Positions 15,802 to 22,430 of a DNA stretch of 43,262 nt are shown here, one piece after another (within the stretch, counting starts at the first letter, position 1; every line of letters starts with the position of its first letter). A program made the position numbers and the translations under genes. Below the pieces are notes generated by a model, which was not told the origin of the DNA, made no database searches, and saw only the letters and a list, made by a program, of their open reading frames with translations. Location of the stretch: positions 1 to 43,262 of IMG/VR virus record IMGVR_UViG_3300047678_000073, one strand, 5' to 3'. This stretch comes from a virus.

Positions 15802-17393
15802 GCTGCCATCCATCCCGTAGCTGCGCGCCGCGCCTGTGAAGACGTGCCGCTTGGTTTCTTCGGTTCCTCTTTGCGGTAGACGGGTTCAGCGAACGTCAGG
15901 GCCACCGCGTCCCACACGTCCGGCGAGCGCACGCCGCGCTTGCGCATTGATTCCTTGCTTTCCAGCAGGATTCGCTGATTGGTGTCGTACCGATACGACG
16001 GCCCCACGGCATCCGTCTGGAAGACGGGCTCGTCGGGGATGTCCACGCCACCCGGCGTCTCCAGCCACTCCCGCGAACGATACCACATCTCCGCACGGCG
16101 GTTTTTCGGGCCGGGCTTCTTGCCACCGCCGTCCAGAATGACCTCGGGCTCCTGCGCCGGGTCGCCGAAGTTCACGCCCGTCACACACTTATCGTACTTC
16201 TCGCCGTAGCTTACGAGCAGATCGTACACGCCCGCGCCCATGTTGCCCATATCGATGAACATGCGGGCCGGGTCGTCGTCATCGATGATCTTCTTGAGCA
16301 GGTTGGCTGCCTCGACGGTACCAATCTTTTCAATGGTTTTCTTCTTGAGGATTTTCCGCCCGCGCCGCCACACGATGGCGAACAGGTCGTCACCAAAGCG
16401 GCTGGGATCGACGCCGATGATGAGCTCGCCCAGCGCCTCTTCGATGCGGTGCTTCATGGCCTTCAGCACGAGCGAGCCCTTGATGAAGCTGTCATGGCCG
16501 GTCGTCTGGAACGCCTCGTCCGCCGTGGTGGGGTACTCTTGCTTGAAGAGCTCCTCGCTCAGCTCTTCGATCTTCGCCCTGCGCCAGACCATGTGGCGCA
16601 TCGTCATGCCAGAAGTCTTCCAGAGCTCGTAGTAATCCCACTCGCTTAGGTCGGACTCCTCGCTTTTCGCCGTGCTAAGGGCGAACCCCTCGGGCACGTC
16701 CCGGCTGTAGCCCTCTTCCCAGAACCACGGCACGAAGATGGCGATATAGTCGCCGATACCGGCCTCGGCCTTCTGCCAGCGCTCATGAAACTCCCCGCCG
16801 ACCCCGTTGGCCGTAGACTCAAGGATGATCTCCGTGCCGGGCAGATCAGGGATGGTCTGCACCGACGAGGCGAAGTGGTCCTTGGCGTTGGGCCAGAACG
16901 CGACCTCCGACCCGTGGAATAGTTGAGCGGTCTTCGACCGGCCTGCCGCCTTCTGGCCTGCCGTAGCGACAGAGTAACCAGAGTCGAGCTTGTTGAACAA
17001 CAGCTCTTTCGCGTTGGCAGCGCCGGTCGAAGGCTTGAGCGGCGTGTGATCGTGGTAGCGCACGACCATGCCGAAGAGGTTGTCGGTCGCTGCCTGCTCA
17101 TGGGTGAGGATGAACACGCTAACGCCTGAGCGCAGCGACGACTTATGATAGAATCGCCCGCCGATGTAGGTCGACGCGCCTTGCTGCCGCCCCTTCAGCA
17201 CGAGCGCGCGCACCATACCGATCTCGGCCTTCTGGGCTTCGAGGCGCGAGTGGATATAGAGCTGGGCCTTGTTGAACACGAATGGCACGATCGTCCCGGC
17301 CTTCGTCTTGATCTTCAGGCACTTCGGCGCGTACAAGGACAGATCGCCTTGTAGCGCCGCGAGCGCGTTCAACTGGCGGTCCAGGTCGCTCAC
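15798..17393 (-). CDS. terL: Terminase large subunit
   Basis: 531 residues; it packages DNA using an N-terminal ATPase and a C-terminal RNase H-like nuclease. Visible are a deviant Walker A KGRQQGAST (67-75), a Walker B AQLFHGSE with catalytic Glu163, a coupling motif ESTANG (192-197), and nuclease acids Asp329 in GVDPSRFGDD, Asp381 in FIDMGNMG and a C-terminal PDVWDAVALT. Length is typical. It overlaps TerS by four bases (ATGA) and is followed by the small coiled-coil gene. The absence of a dedicated cos-type site, together with the circular assembly, is compatible with headful packaging as in P22, but this was not shown. Confidence 0.93.
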   Translation of the reverse strand: MSDLDRQLNALAALQGDLSLYAPKCLKIKTKAGTIVPFVFNKAQLYIHSRLEAQKAEIGMVRALVLKGRQQGASTYIGGRFYHKSSLRSGVSVFILTHEQAATDNLFGMVVRYHDHTPLKPSTGAANAKELLFNKLDSGYSVATAGQKAAGRSKTAQLFHGSEVAFWPNAKDHFASSVQTIPDLPGTEIILESTANGVGGEFHERWQKAEAGIGDYIAIFVPWFWEEGYSRDVPEGFALSTAKSEESDLSEWDYYELWKTSGMTMRHMVWRRAKIEELSEELFKQEYPTTADEAFQTTGHDSFIKGSLVLKAMKHRIEEALGELIIGVDPSRFGDDLFAIVWRRGRKILKKKTIEKIGTVEAANLLKKIIDDDDPARMFIDMGNMGAGVYDLLVSYGEKYDKCVTGVNFGDPAQEPEVILDGGGKKPGPKNRRAEMWYRSREWLETPGGVDIPDEPVFQTDAVGPSYRYDTNQRILLESKESMRKRGVRSPDVWDAVALTFAEPVYRKEEPKKPSGTSSQARRAATGWMAA

Positions 17394-17914
17394 TGCACGG
17401 TTTCCCCGGCCCGGAACGCTGCGACGGCGTCCTCAACGGAAACCTCATCCCGCGCGGCTGCCAAGGCCTCCGCCCCGATCTCCCGAGCGGCCTGATCGAT
17501 AGGCTGCTCCGACCGCTCCGCCAGCTTGGCGAGCAAGGTCTCCAGCGGCATCTTGCCCGAATCCGGCTCAGGGGCGTCCTTAGGCAGCAGTCGTGCCCAA
17601 ATTCGGTAGAACTCGGTGGGATTCTTGCGGCCCCACTTCACAAGCTCGGGCACGCCGCCCATGAGCTCGAAGGCCTCAAGTAGCTGCGCCCGCGTGGTGG
17701 CCACGGCTTTCGGAGCGGCGGAGGCCGCGATGCTCTGTTGCTTGCGACCGAGAACTCGTTGATCGACTTCACCGTCTTCTCCGTCTGAGGCGGCGTCGAT
17801 ATGATCTACCTCTGCCTGCGTCTCCCGCTCGTTCTGACGCCGGAGGGCGCGACGTGCGCGCCGGTTCTCCAGCTTTAGGCGGTGCGCTTTCTCGGCGGCA
17901 GTCTCACGCGGCAC
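17390..17914 (-). CDS. terS: Terminase small subunit (TerS)
   Basis: 174 residues from GTG 17914, chosen because GGGAG lies 9 bases upstream. The N-terminal 30 residues are strongly basic, followed by an acidic stretch and then the core with AFELMGGVPELVKWGRKNP and EFYRIWARLLPK (about 80-112). That core is the recurring motif of small terminase proteins of many proteobacterial phages. The C-terminal half is acidic and helical. It is the first structural gene of the minus-strand operon and overlaps the terL start by four bases. DNA recognition would be near its N-terminus, but no exact binding site is visible. Confidence 0.75.
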   Translation of the reverse strand: MPRETAAEKAHRLKLENRRARRALRRQNERETQAEVDHIDAASDGEDGEVDQRVLGRKQQSIAASAAPKAVATTRAQLLEAFELMGGVPELVKWGRKNPTEFYRIWARLLPKDAPEPDSGKMPLETLLAKLAERSEQPIDQAAREIGAEALAAARDEVSVEDAVAAFRAGETVQ

Positions 17915-18185
17915 TGAACTTCTCCCTTACCCATGATTCTCCGCTTGCTCCGGGCGTGTAGACAATGAGAAGCTGTGAGTATCGATCGGCGCTGTCGCGT
18001 GGTACCTCGTCTAAGGCGTAACCGCGCGCCACCGCAACCGCCCTCCCCAGCCCCCCGGAGGCCCTCCCCGATGACTTGAGTCTGGTCGGCCGGAGCCCCC
18101 GAGGGGCGTGGCCACTGAGTTCAGCCAGCGACTCTGCGCCTATGCCTACGCAATGAACCAAGACTCTCCGATACCCCGCTACCAT
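17904..18185 (-). CDS. Possible small gene upstream of TerS (weak)
   Basis: A 93-codon frame whose end overlaps the TerS start by 11 bases, a spacing seen at real gene joins here. The composition (Arg, Gly, Ala, Leu-rich) does not look like a known family, and no convincing ribosome site precedes the ATG-equivalent start at 18185. The stretch also contains hairpins and GC-rich runs that suggest regulatory rather than coding use. I list it as doubtful. Confidence 0.25.
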   Translation of the reverse strand: MVAGYRRVLVHCVGIGAESLAELSGHAPRGLRPTRLKSSGRASGGLGRAVAVARGYALDEVPRDSADRYSQLLIVYTPGASGESWVREKFSAA

Positions 18186-18220
18186 ACGACTACGATCTCC
18201 GCTTGCTGCGTGCCCTAGAG

Positions 18221-18235
18221 TCTTAGCCGCTAAGA
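18221..18235. repeat. 15-bp palindrome, operator-like
   Basis: TCTTAGC, one central C, then GCTAAGA form a perfect dyad. It lies in the divergent regulatory region about 360 bases before the first early gene. The size and symmetry suit a dimeric DNA-binding protein. Confidence 0.5.
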
Positions 18236-18543
18236 GTCCACGATGAATGGGCGCTTCGTTGCTTAGGGTCTCTAGCGGCGGGTTTTACGCGCGTATGGGG
18301 CTGCTGACCAACGGTTTGTTTCGCAGAACCGGAGCCGCCCGGTAAACCCGAGGAAACGGAGGATATTTACGCAATGGCGTCCTGATATGAGCCGAGTGTA
18401 TAACTCTGTTAAAGCCAAATATGCGGAGCATTTCAGGCACTTAGACACCATGATGTTACACGTTACACTACTTTTACTACTATAAGGGGAAAGGAAGTTG
18501 TTAAGAAGTAGCTATAGGTTTAAGTTAACAATAGCGCTGGGGT

Positions 18544-18558
18544 GCGGTTGGCAACCGC
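18544..18558. repeat. 15-bp palindrome just upstream of the first early gene
   Basis: GCGGTTG, one central G, then CAACCGC. It lies 38 bases before the ATG at 18596 and upstream of its ribosome site (GGAGG). It may be an operator or form a hairpin in the leader RNA. Confidence 0.5.
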
Positions 18559-18595
18559 TGTAACAGTGTAAATCAGTAACGGAGGATTCCCGACG

Positions 18596-19084
18596 ATGTC
18601 AATAGTTACACAAGCCGCGCCGCCCGTGGGCAGGCCGACGGATGCCGAGTTAGTGACAGCCTTGGGGCTGGCGGCGCTGGGCAAGCTGACACCCGAGGCC
18701 GCGACGGCGTTGATGGAGCGGCTAGGCAGCGCGAGTGCCAGTCGGGCAGCCCATGCGCGCGCCGCTGGCCAGCTTGGCGGTCGGCCGAAAGGCGCGTCCG
18801 CGTGGTATAAAGTGGTGGACTCAGAGGCCGACGACGCCTGGACGCGGGACCTCGCCCCCGTGGGCGCGTGGCTGGGGCTGACAAAAGGCTCGCTCCAGAC
18901 ATACCTGAACCGTGGGCAGGGCGCGTATCACACGATGGTGCAGCGAGACGGGCGCGACATTATGGTTTCCATCAAGTATGCCAGCGCCACGGAGAAAGCC
19001 CGGTTGGACGATGCGCCGCCCGCAACGATACCGATGTGGTCGCCGCCCGTGCCGCCGAAGAAGCGGAAGGGCTCACTCACCTAA
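18596..19084 (+). CDS. Early protein with helix-turn-helix-like segment
   Basis: 162 residues; the start ATG has GGAGG 10 bases upstream. It is the first rightward gene after the divergent region. Residues about 88-110 (PVGAWLGLTKGSLQTYLNRG) read as a helix-turn-helix: short helix, Gly-Leu-Thr turn, second helix. Two GRP motifs (residues 12-14 and 62-64, the second as GGRPKG) resemble AT-hook cores. The C-terminal end is Pro/Lys-rich. Position suggests an early transcription regulator, perhaps acting on the palindromes nearby. No named family is recognised, so the role is an inference. Confidence 0.6.
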   Translation: MSIVTQAAPPVGRPTDAELVTALGLAALGKLTPEAATALMERLGSASASRAAHARAAGQLGGRPKGASAWYKVVDSEADDAWTRDLAPVGAWLGLTKGSLQTYLNRGQGAYHTMVQRDGRDIMVSIKYASATEKARLDDAPPATIPMWSPPVPPKKRKGSLT

Positions 19085-19227
19085 GCAAGCATCGTGCCAA
19101 GTCATTCGCTGGATGCCGAAATCCGGAAAACTTTCTTTAAGGACCCGTCATATCGGCGGCGCGACAGACGACTGTAGCCCGACCCTAGAGTCGTTTAGTC
19201 GTGGAGTGAGTTTGGCACGATGCTTGC
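19085..19227. repeat. 16-bp perfect inverted repeat enclosing nested stems
   Basis: GCAAGCATCGTGCCAA at 19085-19100 and its exact reverse complement at 19212-19227 enclose 111 bases. Inside are nested arms: ACGACT at 19168-19173 with AGTCGT at 19197-19202, and CGAC at 19180-19183 with GTCG at 19190-19193. As RNA this makes one long hairpin with a secondary stem; as DNA it could be a cruciform or paired protein sites. It follows directly after the first early gene. No U-tract is present after the second arm, so it is not an ordinary terminator. Confidence 0.8.
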
Positions 19228-19378
19228 ATTCACGCGGGCGTGTTTCTGGCTATATAGTTGAAGCGACAAAATCGGCAGGGGGCTACAAGGGCACCGAGTT
19301 AGCTCTTGTATTACTCGCCAGTCAGGCGTAGATCAATCAGGTGGCCCGTGGTGGGTCCCAACTACAGGAGCTTAAGTC
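19228..19378 (+). promoter_or_regulatory. Leader region before the 200-residue early gene
   Basis: These 151 bases hold no gene. A TGGCTATAT extended -10-like box is at about 19248-19256 and a CACGC/GCGTG dyad at about 19231-19242. The ribosome site AGGAG lies 9 bases before ATG 19379. Promoter assignment is tentative. Confidence 0.35.
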
Positions 19379-19981
19379 ATGGCACGTACCGCAACCAAAA
19401 CCGCCCCGATCTCCCTCCCCAAGCGCGCGAACCAGTCGGTCGGCGGCGTCGATGGCGCTACCGCACCCGTCAAGGTCAGCCGCGTCCGCACCGACAACAG
19501 CGAGAAAACCCGCAAGGCCGAGATGGAGAAGGACCTCCGCAAGATCAGCCGCGAAACGGGTGCCAAGCGCATCAGCACCATCGAGCAAGAGCGCCGCGAC
19601 GCCGAGAAGGCCAAGGCACCGAAGCCCGTCGGGCATCTGGCAGCCGGGCTAGACGGCCGGAACTCGCCGCATAGCGCCAAGGCGGTTCAGGACAACCGCG
19701 CCGCCGCCAAGAAGGGTGCGCCCGCTGCCGCGCCGAAGCCTGCCGACAAGAAGGCGGCTCGCGTTGCTGCCAAGGCTGCGACCGCCGCCCCCAAGGCCGA
19801 CGACAAGCGGGCTATCACCATCGTCAAGAAGGACTTCGCCTTCGGTCGTGAGGGCACCGCGCGCCGCCAGTCGTGGGATGTCTGCCTGAAGGCCAAGACC
19901 GCCGCCGCCTACATCGCAGCGGGCGGCGCTGCCAAGTATCTGCCGCGCTGGGTCTCGGCTGGCGCTATCAAGCTGGGCTGA
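19379..19981 (+). CDS. Lys/Ala-rich protein with conserved C-terminal module
   Basis: 200 residues from ATG with AGGAG 9 bases upstream. The first 145 residues are a long basic, Ala/Lys/Arg/Pro-rich region (histone-like composition, predicted disordered). Residues 146-200 form a distinct module beginning with a Thr-Ile-Val-Lys-Lys strand and ending AKYLPRWVSAGAIKLG. The same module closes the protein at 34334-34978. The composition suggests nucleic acid or nucleoprotein binding; the module is known from other phages but its function is not. High arginine/lysine content may reflect DNA compaction or association with replication proteins. No catalytic residues are seen. Confidence 0.65.
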   Translation: MARTATKTAPISLPKRANQSVGGVDGATAPVKVSRVRTDNSEKTRKAEMEKDLRKISRETGAKRISTIEQERRDAEKAKAPKPVGHLAAGLDGRNSPHSAKAVQDNRAAAKKGAPAAAPKPADKKAARVAAKAATAAPKADDKRAITIVKKDFAFGREGTARRQSWDVCLKAKTAAAYIAAGGAAKYLPRWVSAGAIKLG

Positions 19982-20039
19982 CCAGTTATCTTCGGGGCGC
20001 AGGCGTGCTATACTGCGCCCCACTGATAACCGGCCAGCT
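19971..20039 (+). repeat. Long interrupted stem-loop with embedded extended -10 box
   Basis: Nested arms pair: AGCTGG (19971-19976) with CCAGCT (20034-20039), GTTATC (19985-19990) with GATAAC (20025-20030), and GGGGCGCA (19994-20001) with TGCGCCCC (20014-20021). In the loop is TGCTATACT (20006-20014), an extended -10 promoter box whose last base is the first of the TGCGCCCC arm. The element ends just before the ribosome site AGGAGG of the next gene. It may act as both promoter and structured leader. Confidence 0.55.
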
Positions 20040-20052
20040 ACAGGAGGCTCAC

Positions 20053-20409
20053 TTGCTCTACCTCTTACCGACCCGCGCCGATCGGCGCTACACGGGCAAG
20101 CACCCGAACCGCATTCACAGCATCAGCATGTCGGGCACCGACGCCGACGGCAACCGCGCCGCCCACTGGGAGACCAACGCGGGCGAGCGCTACACTTGCT
20201 CGTACGACCGGCTGGAGATGGAGCGCATGAACCGCACCCGGACGTTCGTGGGCACCGCGTTCACCGAGTTCGTACGCAACGGCACGGTCGTGACGCCTAT
20301 GTCGCAGGACACCTACGATCATTGGCTGGCCATTGTGCGCCGCCAGCGCCAAGACCGCGAGGCCATCCGCGCGCAGCGCCGCACCGTCAGCACGAACTGG
20401 CTCAAGTGA
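20053..20409 (+). CDS. Early protein of unknown function (TTG start)
   Basis: 118 residues. The start is TTG 20053, chosen because AGGAGG lies 6 bases upstream and no other in-frame start has a site. The protein begins MLYLLPTRADRRYTGKHP, has a WETNAGERYTCSYDRLEME region that is mixed alpha/beta, and ends with an Arg-rich helix (IVRRQRQDREAIRAQRRT). I recognise no family. It is the first of a run of small, tightly overlapping genes (20053 to 22300) whose spacing suggests one early transcript. Possibly a host take-over factor; that is inference. Confidence 0.55.
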   Translation: MLYLLPTRADRRYTGKHPNRIHSISMSGTDADGNRAAHWETNAGERYTCSYDRLEMERMNRTRTFVGTAFTEFVRNGTVVTPMSQDTYDHWLAIVRRQRQDREAIRAQRRTVSTNWLK

Positions 20410-20603
20410 TGGCCATCCCGTTCAATACCATGCCGCTTCGCGGGTTGCGCCGCCAGTATCCGCTAACGCTTGCCGAAGAGTGGACGATACGCGAGTCGCT
20501 ACGTCGGGGATCGGCGATGCCGGACTGGGTCACCGATGACGAGGAGGACTTGCTCGTGCCAGAGAACTACTGGGACGCCATGCTGGGGGGTACGTTGACA
20601 TGA
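20409..20603 (+). CDS. Small early protein, unknown
   Basis: 64 residues starting in the TGATG overlap with the previous gene. The sequence MAIPFNTMPLRGLRRQYPLT is followed by an acidic C-terminal half (VTDDEEDLLVPENYWDAM). No family is recognised. Coupling at both ends (the next start is in ACATGATC) supports it as a real gene. Confidence 0.55.
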   Translation: MAIPFNTMPLRGLRRQYPLTLAEEWTIRESLRRGSAMPDWVTDDEEDLLVPENYWDAMLGGTLT

Positions 20604-20695
20604 TCCTGCTGTACATCATCGGGGTGCCGCTGGCGCTGGTCGTGGTGGCGTGGCTGCTGACCGTGCTATGCCAGCCGGAGGACCGGGGCTACTGA
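20600..20695 (+). CDS. 31-residue single-pass membrane peptide
   Basis: A very short gene whose ATG overlaps the previous stop by four bases (ATGA). The product starts MILLYIIGVPLALVVVAWLL and ends with CQPEDRGY, so residues 2-23 form one membrane helix with a short hydrophilic tail. Translational coupling is the main evidence. It may be a membrane-active early peptide, but I do not know a family. Confidence 0.55.
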   Translation: MILLYIIGVPLALVVVAWLLTVLCQPEDRGY

Positions 20696-20729
20696 GCCTC
20701 TTCAAGTGTAGCTCATTAGGAGTTTGGTT

Positions 20730-20885
20730 ATGGACCCCGAGAAGGAAGCCCTCAACCGCCGTCGCTTGCGCCGGGCAGCCGCCAAGGCGCGCAACATCTC
20801 TGACCCGGAGATTCGGGCAATCGCGCAGCGGAAGGTCCGCCGCTTCGCCGAGGAACTGCTGGACCGTACAGGAGGCAAACGATGA
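20730..20885 (+). CDS. Small basic protein
   Basis: 51 residues from ATG 20730 (AGGAG 8 bases upstream). It is rich in Arg and Ala (LNRRRLRRAAAKARN) with an ISDPEIRAIAQRKVRRFAEELL helix. It overlaps the next gene by four bases (ATGA). It may bind nucleic acid; no family is recognised. Confidence 0.5.
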   Translation: MDPEKEALNRRRLRRAAAKARNISDPEIRAIAQRKVRRFAEELLDRTGGKR

Positions 20886-21025
20886 CACCGCGTGAACCGA
20901 ACCGCATTCAGCCCATGGACCAGCCGGTCAAGGGCATCGGCTGTTTCAGCCTGCCCGTGCTGTACATCGTGGGGGCGCAAGCCGTCCTGATCGTCGGCGG
21001 GCTCTATCTGCTGGGGTATCTGTGA
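20882..21025 (+). CDS. 47-residue C-anchored membrane protein
   Basis: ATG 20882 overlaps the previous gene by four bases and has AGGAGG upstream within it. Residues 1-22 are hydrophilic, and residues 23-46 (SLPVLYIVGAQAVLIVGG) form one membrane helix ending at LLGYL. It is the second tiny membrane protein in this early run. No family is recognised; its stop overlaps the next ATG (TGATG). Confidence 0.55.
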   Translation: MTPREPNRIQPMDQPVKGIGCFSLPVLYIVGAQAVLIVGGLYLLGYL

Positions 21026-21477
21026 TGGAGGACTACATCGCCAAGCGGGCGCTGACGCCCGAGCAGGCAGCCGTTCGGCTGGACGACGTGGCCGTCGGGC
21101 CAGAGTTCAGCGTCCGTATCATCGGGGTGGCCAGCCGCCAAGGCGTTCACACGATGGGCGAGCTCAAGGCGGCGCTGGACAGCGGCGTCATGGAGCGCCA
21201 CTGGAAGGGCATCGGCCGCAAGAGCATCAACGAAATCAAGGACTACATCGCGCACCTGACGCGCCCGATGGGCGATCTGTTTGCCGACCCGGACTACGTG
21301 CGCTATCAGCTAGAGGACAAGCTGGGCAGCGCCACGAGCATCATGAACGACGTACAGCGCACCATCCTCGGCATTGCCCTACGCGGGCGGGCTACCGACG
21401 AGCAGAGGCGTCACATGGCGTTCAAGCTACGGGACGCGGCCGACCGCCTGCTAACGCTGCCAGCGCGGGAAGACTGA
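21025..21477 (+). CDS. RNA polymerase alpha-CTD-like protein
   Basis: 150 residues from ATG 21025 (a GTG one codon earlier also exists). Residues about 30-77 resemble the C-terminal domain of bacterial RNA polymerase alpha: a short helix with MGELKAALDSG, then the helix-hairpin-helix GIGRKSINEIKDYI (62-75), close to the alpha-CTD pattern G-x-G-x-K-S-x-x-E-I-K-x-x-L. The remainder is a helical C-terminal region with RTILGIALRGRAT. Alpha-CTD contacts DNA UP elements and many activators, so this protein may mimic or compete with host alpha to redirect transcription. This is inferred; a general HhH DNA-binding protein is the alternative. Confidence 0.6.
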   Translation: MEDYIAKRALTPEQAAVRLDDVAVGPEFSVRIIGVASRQGVHTMGELKAALDSGVMERHWKGIGRKSINEIKDYIAHLTRPMGDLFADPDYVRYQLEDKLGSATSIMNDVQRTILGIALRGRATDEQRRHMAFKLRDAADRLLTLPARED

Positions 21478-21926
21478 TGCTTTGGTTCTGGCTTACTGAA
21501 GCTCTGCCGGTAGGCATCGCGTCGACGTTGTTCGCGCGGTGTCTATTCTGGCACGTACCGAAGCTGGCCCTCATGATACGGCGCGGTTGGATCGACGCCC
21601 ATAGGGCCGAGCGTGACGCCAACCCCGAGGAGCCGGTTCAAGTGGCGGCACCTATCGACATGGACCTATGGGAGGCGAAGCTCTTCATAGACAACACGAC
21701 TGCGTTCTGGCTGGAGCCCTCCCGGTGGGACCGGCCGACGTGGCCAGCCACGCCAGTCATAAGCGATCTGCGCCGTGACGGTAGCGTCAACGACAAGATA
21801 CTAGCATTCGCGATGTTGACCGGGCCGGAGCGGCTTAGCCTAGCAGAGCAACGCGACCTGACTGGCCTATGGCAGCCGGGCACGCCGAGCATTTCATCCA
21901 AGCGTAACTTCGACAGGAGATATTGA
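21477..21926 (+). CDS. Early protein with N-terminal membrane helix, unknown
   Basis: 149 residues; ATG in a TGATG overlap with the previous gene. Residues 1-24 (MLWFWLTEALPVGIAS...) are hydrophobic and could form a signal anchor. The rest is hydrophilic with many Trp, Arg and Asp residues (PVISDLRRDGSVNDKILAFAM). No family is recognised. It may be membrane-bound on the cytoplasmic side. It ends overlapping the next start (TGATG). Confidence 0.5.
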   Translation: MLWFWLTEALPVGIASTLFARCLFWHVPKLALMIRRGWIDAHRAERDANPEEPVQVAAPIDMDLWEAKLFIDNTTAFWLEPSRWDRPTWPATPVISDLRRDGSVNDKILAFAMLTGPERLSLAEQRDLTGLWQPGTPSISSKRNFDRRY

Positions 21927-22300
21927 TGCGCTACGCCCCTGATGCTAAAGAGTTCTGCTCCGAATGCGGCGAACGCCTCGTTTGGTTCGCCGCCCATAAC
22001 GCGGCGCGCTGCCCGAACGTTCGGTGCAAGACCAACACCGTGGACTGGAGCAAAGGAGTAACTGAGCCCGGCCCCGTGCGCGCGCCCACGTACGAAGAAG
22101 CAATGGCAGACAGCCGCAAGCTCTTGTGGCACCCGATTGGCACCCTGCCCGAGGACCGCATCGTTATCGTAGCGCGCCAGCTACGCAACAATGACCGCTG
22201 GACCATCGATCGTTTCCATCCGGGTGACCCGCTGCCGCCGCTGGTCGGCGCGGTGGAGCGCGCAACCCATTGGGCTGAGGACAGTCTCGGGACACCATAG
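21926..22300 (+). CDS. Zinc-ribbon protein with DUF551-like C-terminus
   Basis: 124 residues from ATG 21926, which has AGGAG 7 bases upstream; an earlier in-frame TTG lacks spacing. Cys11, Cys14, Cys29 and Cys34 (CSECG ... CPNVRC) suggest a zinc ribbon. The C-terminal 60 residues, WHPIGTLPEDRIVIVAR through ATHWAED, match the pattern of DUF551: a Trp at the start, a LPxD motif and a final THW. DUF551 is common in phage genomes but of unknown function. It is the last gene before a promoter-hairpin element. Confidence 0.6.
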   Translation: MRYAPDAKEFCSECGERLVWFAAHNAARCPNVRCKTNTVDWSKGVTEPGPVRAPTYEEAMADSRKLLWHPIGTLPEDRIVIVARQLRNNDRWTIDRFHPGDPLPPLVGAVERATHWAEDSLGTP

Positions 22301-22332
22301 CTTGTGTCTGGGCCTCCGCAGGCAGTGACAGC

Positions 22333-22361
22333 TTGCTCGGCCCTTGGCTTGGCGCTATGCT
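22333..22361 (+). promoter_or_regulatory. Sigma70-like promoter before the primase-helicase gene
   Basis: TTGCTC (22333-22338) and TATGCT (22356-22361) are separated by exactly 17 bases. The expected start is near 22368, just where a strong hairpin begins. Confidence 0.5.
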
Positions 22362-22368
22362 GGGCCTT

Positions 22369-22415
22369 CCGCCACCCCTTGAGCCTAGCAAGCTCATAGG
22401 GTGGCGGTTTGTTTT
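22369..22415 (+). terminator. Intrinsic terminator hairpin
   Basis: CCGCCACCC (22369-22377) pairs with GGGTGGCGG (22399-22407), an inner TGAGC/GCTCA stem extends it, and TTTGTTTT (22408-22415) follows. This is a good rho-independent terminator for the preceding early genes. A promoter-like sequence lies immediately upstream, so a start there would give a short terminated RNA or attenuation. The gene at 22431 lies just after. Confidence 0.75.
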
Positions 22416-22430
22416 CGGGTGGGTGATTGT

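Larger units (their letters stand above)
17915..18595. promoter_or_regulatory. Divergent intergenic regulatory region
   Basis: This 680-base stretch separates the minus-strand virion operon from the plus-strand early genes, so promoters for both are expected. Visible are: a hairpin near 18090-18112 with gcccc and ggggc arms; a 15-bp palindrome TCTTAGC-C-GCTAAGA at 18221-18235; tandem GTTACAC repeats at 18455-18468; a TATAAG box at 18481; inverted TTGTTAA/TTAACAA at 18498-18504 and 18525-18531; and a GCGGTTG-G-CAACCGC palindrome at 18544-18558, just before the first early gene. The stretch 18420-18540 is clearly AT-richer than the rest. I cannot assign a transcription start with confidence. 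Confidence 0.6.

Noticed and set aside
18090-18112. Possible tRNA in the GC-rich part of the divergent region
   Set aside because: Only short GCCCC/GGGGC arms were found; no cloverleaf could be drawn.
19306-19674. Plus-strand frame over the start of the 200-residue early gene
   Set aside because: Different frame from a gene with a good start and a paralogous module; it is an overlapping shadow.
20616-20888. CRISPR array or repeat cluster in the early region
   Set aside because: No regularly spaced repeat of 23 to 40 bases was seen here or elsewhere in the window.
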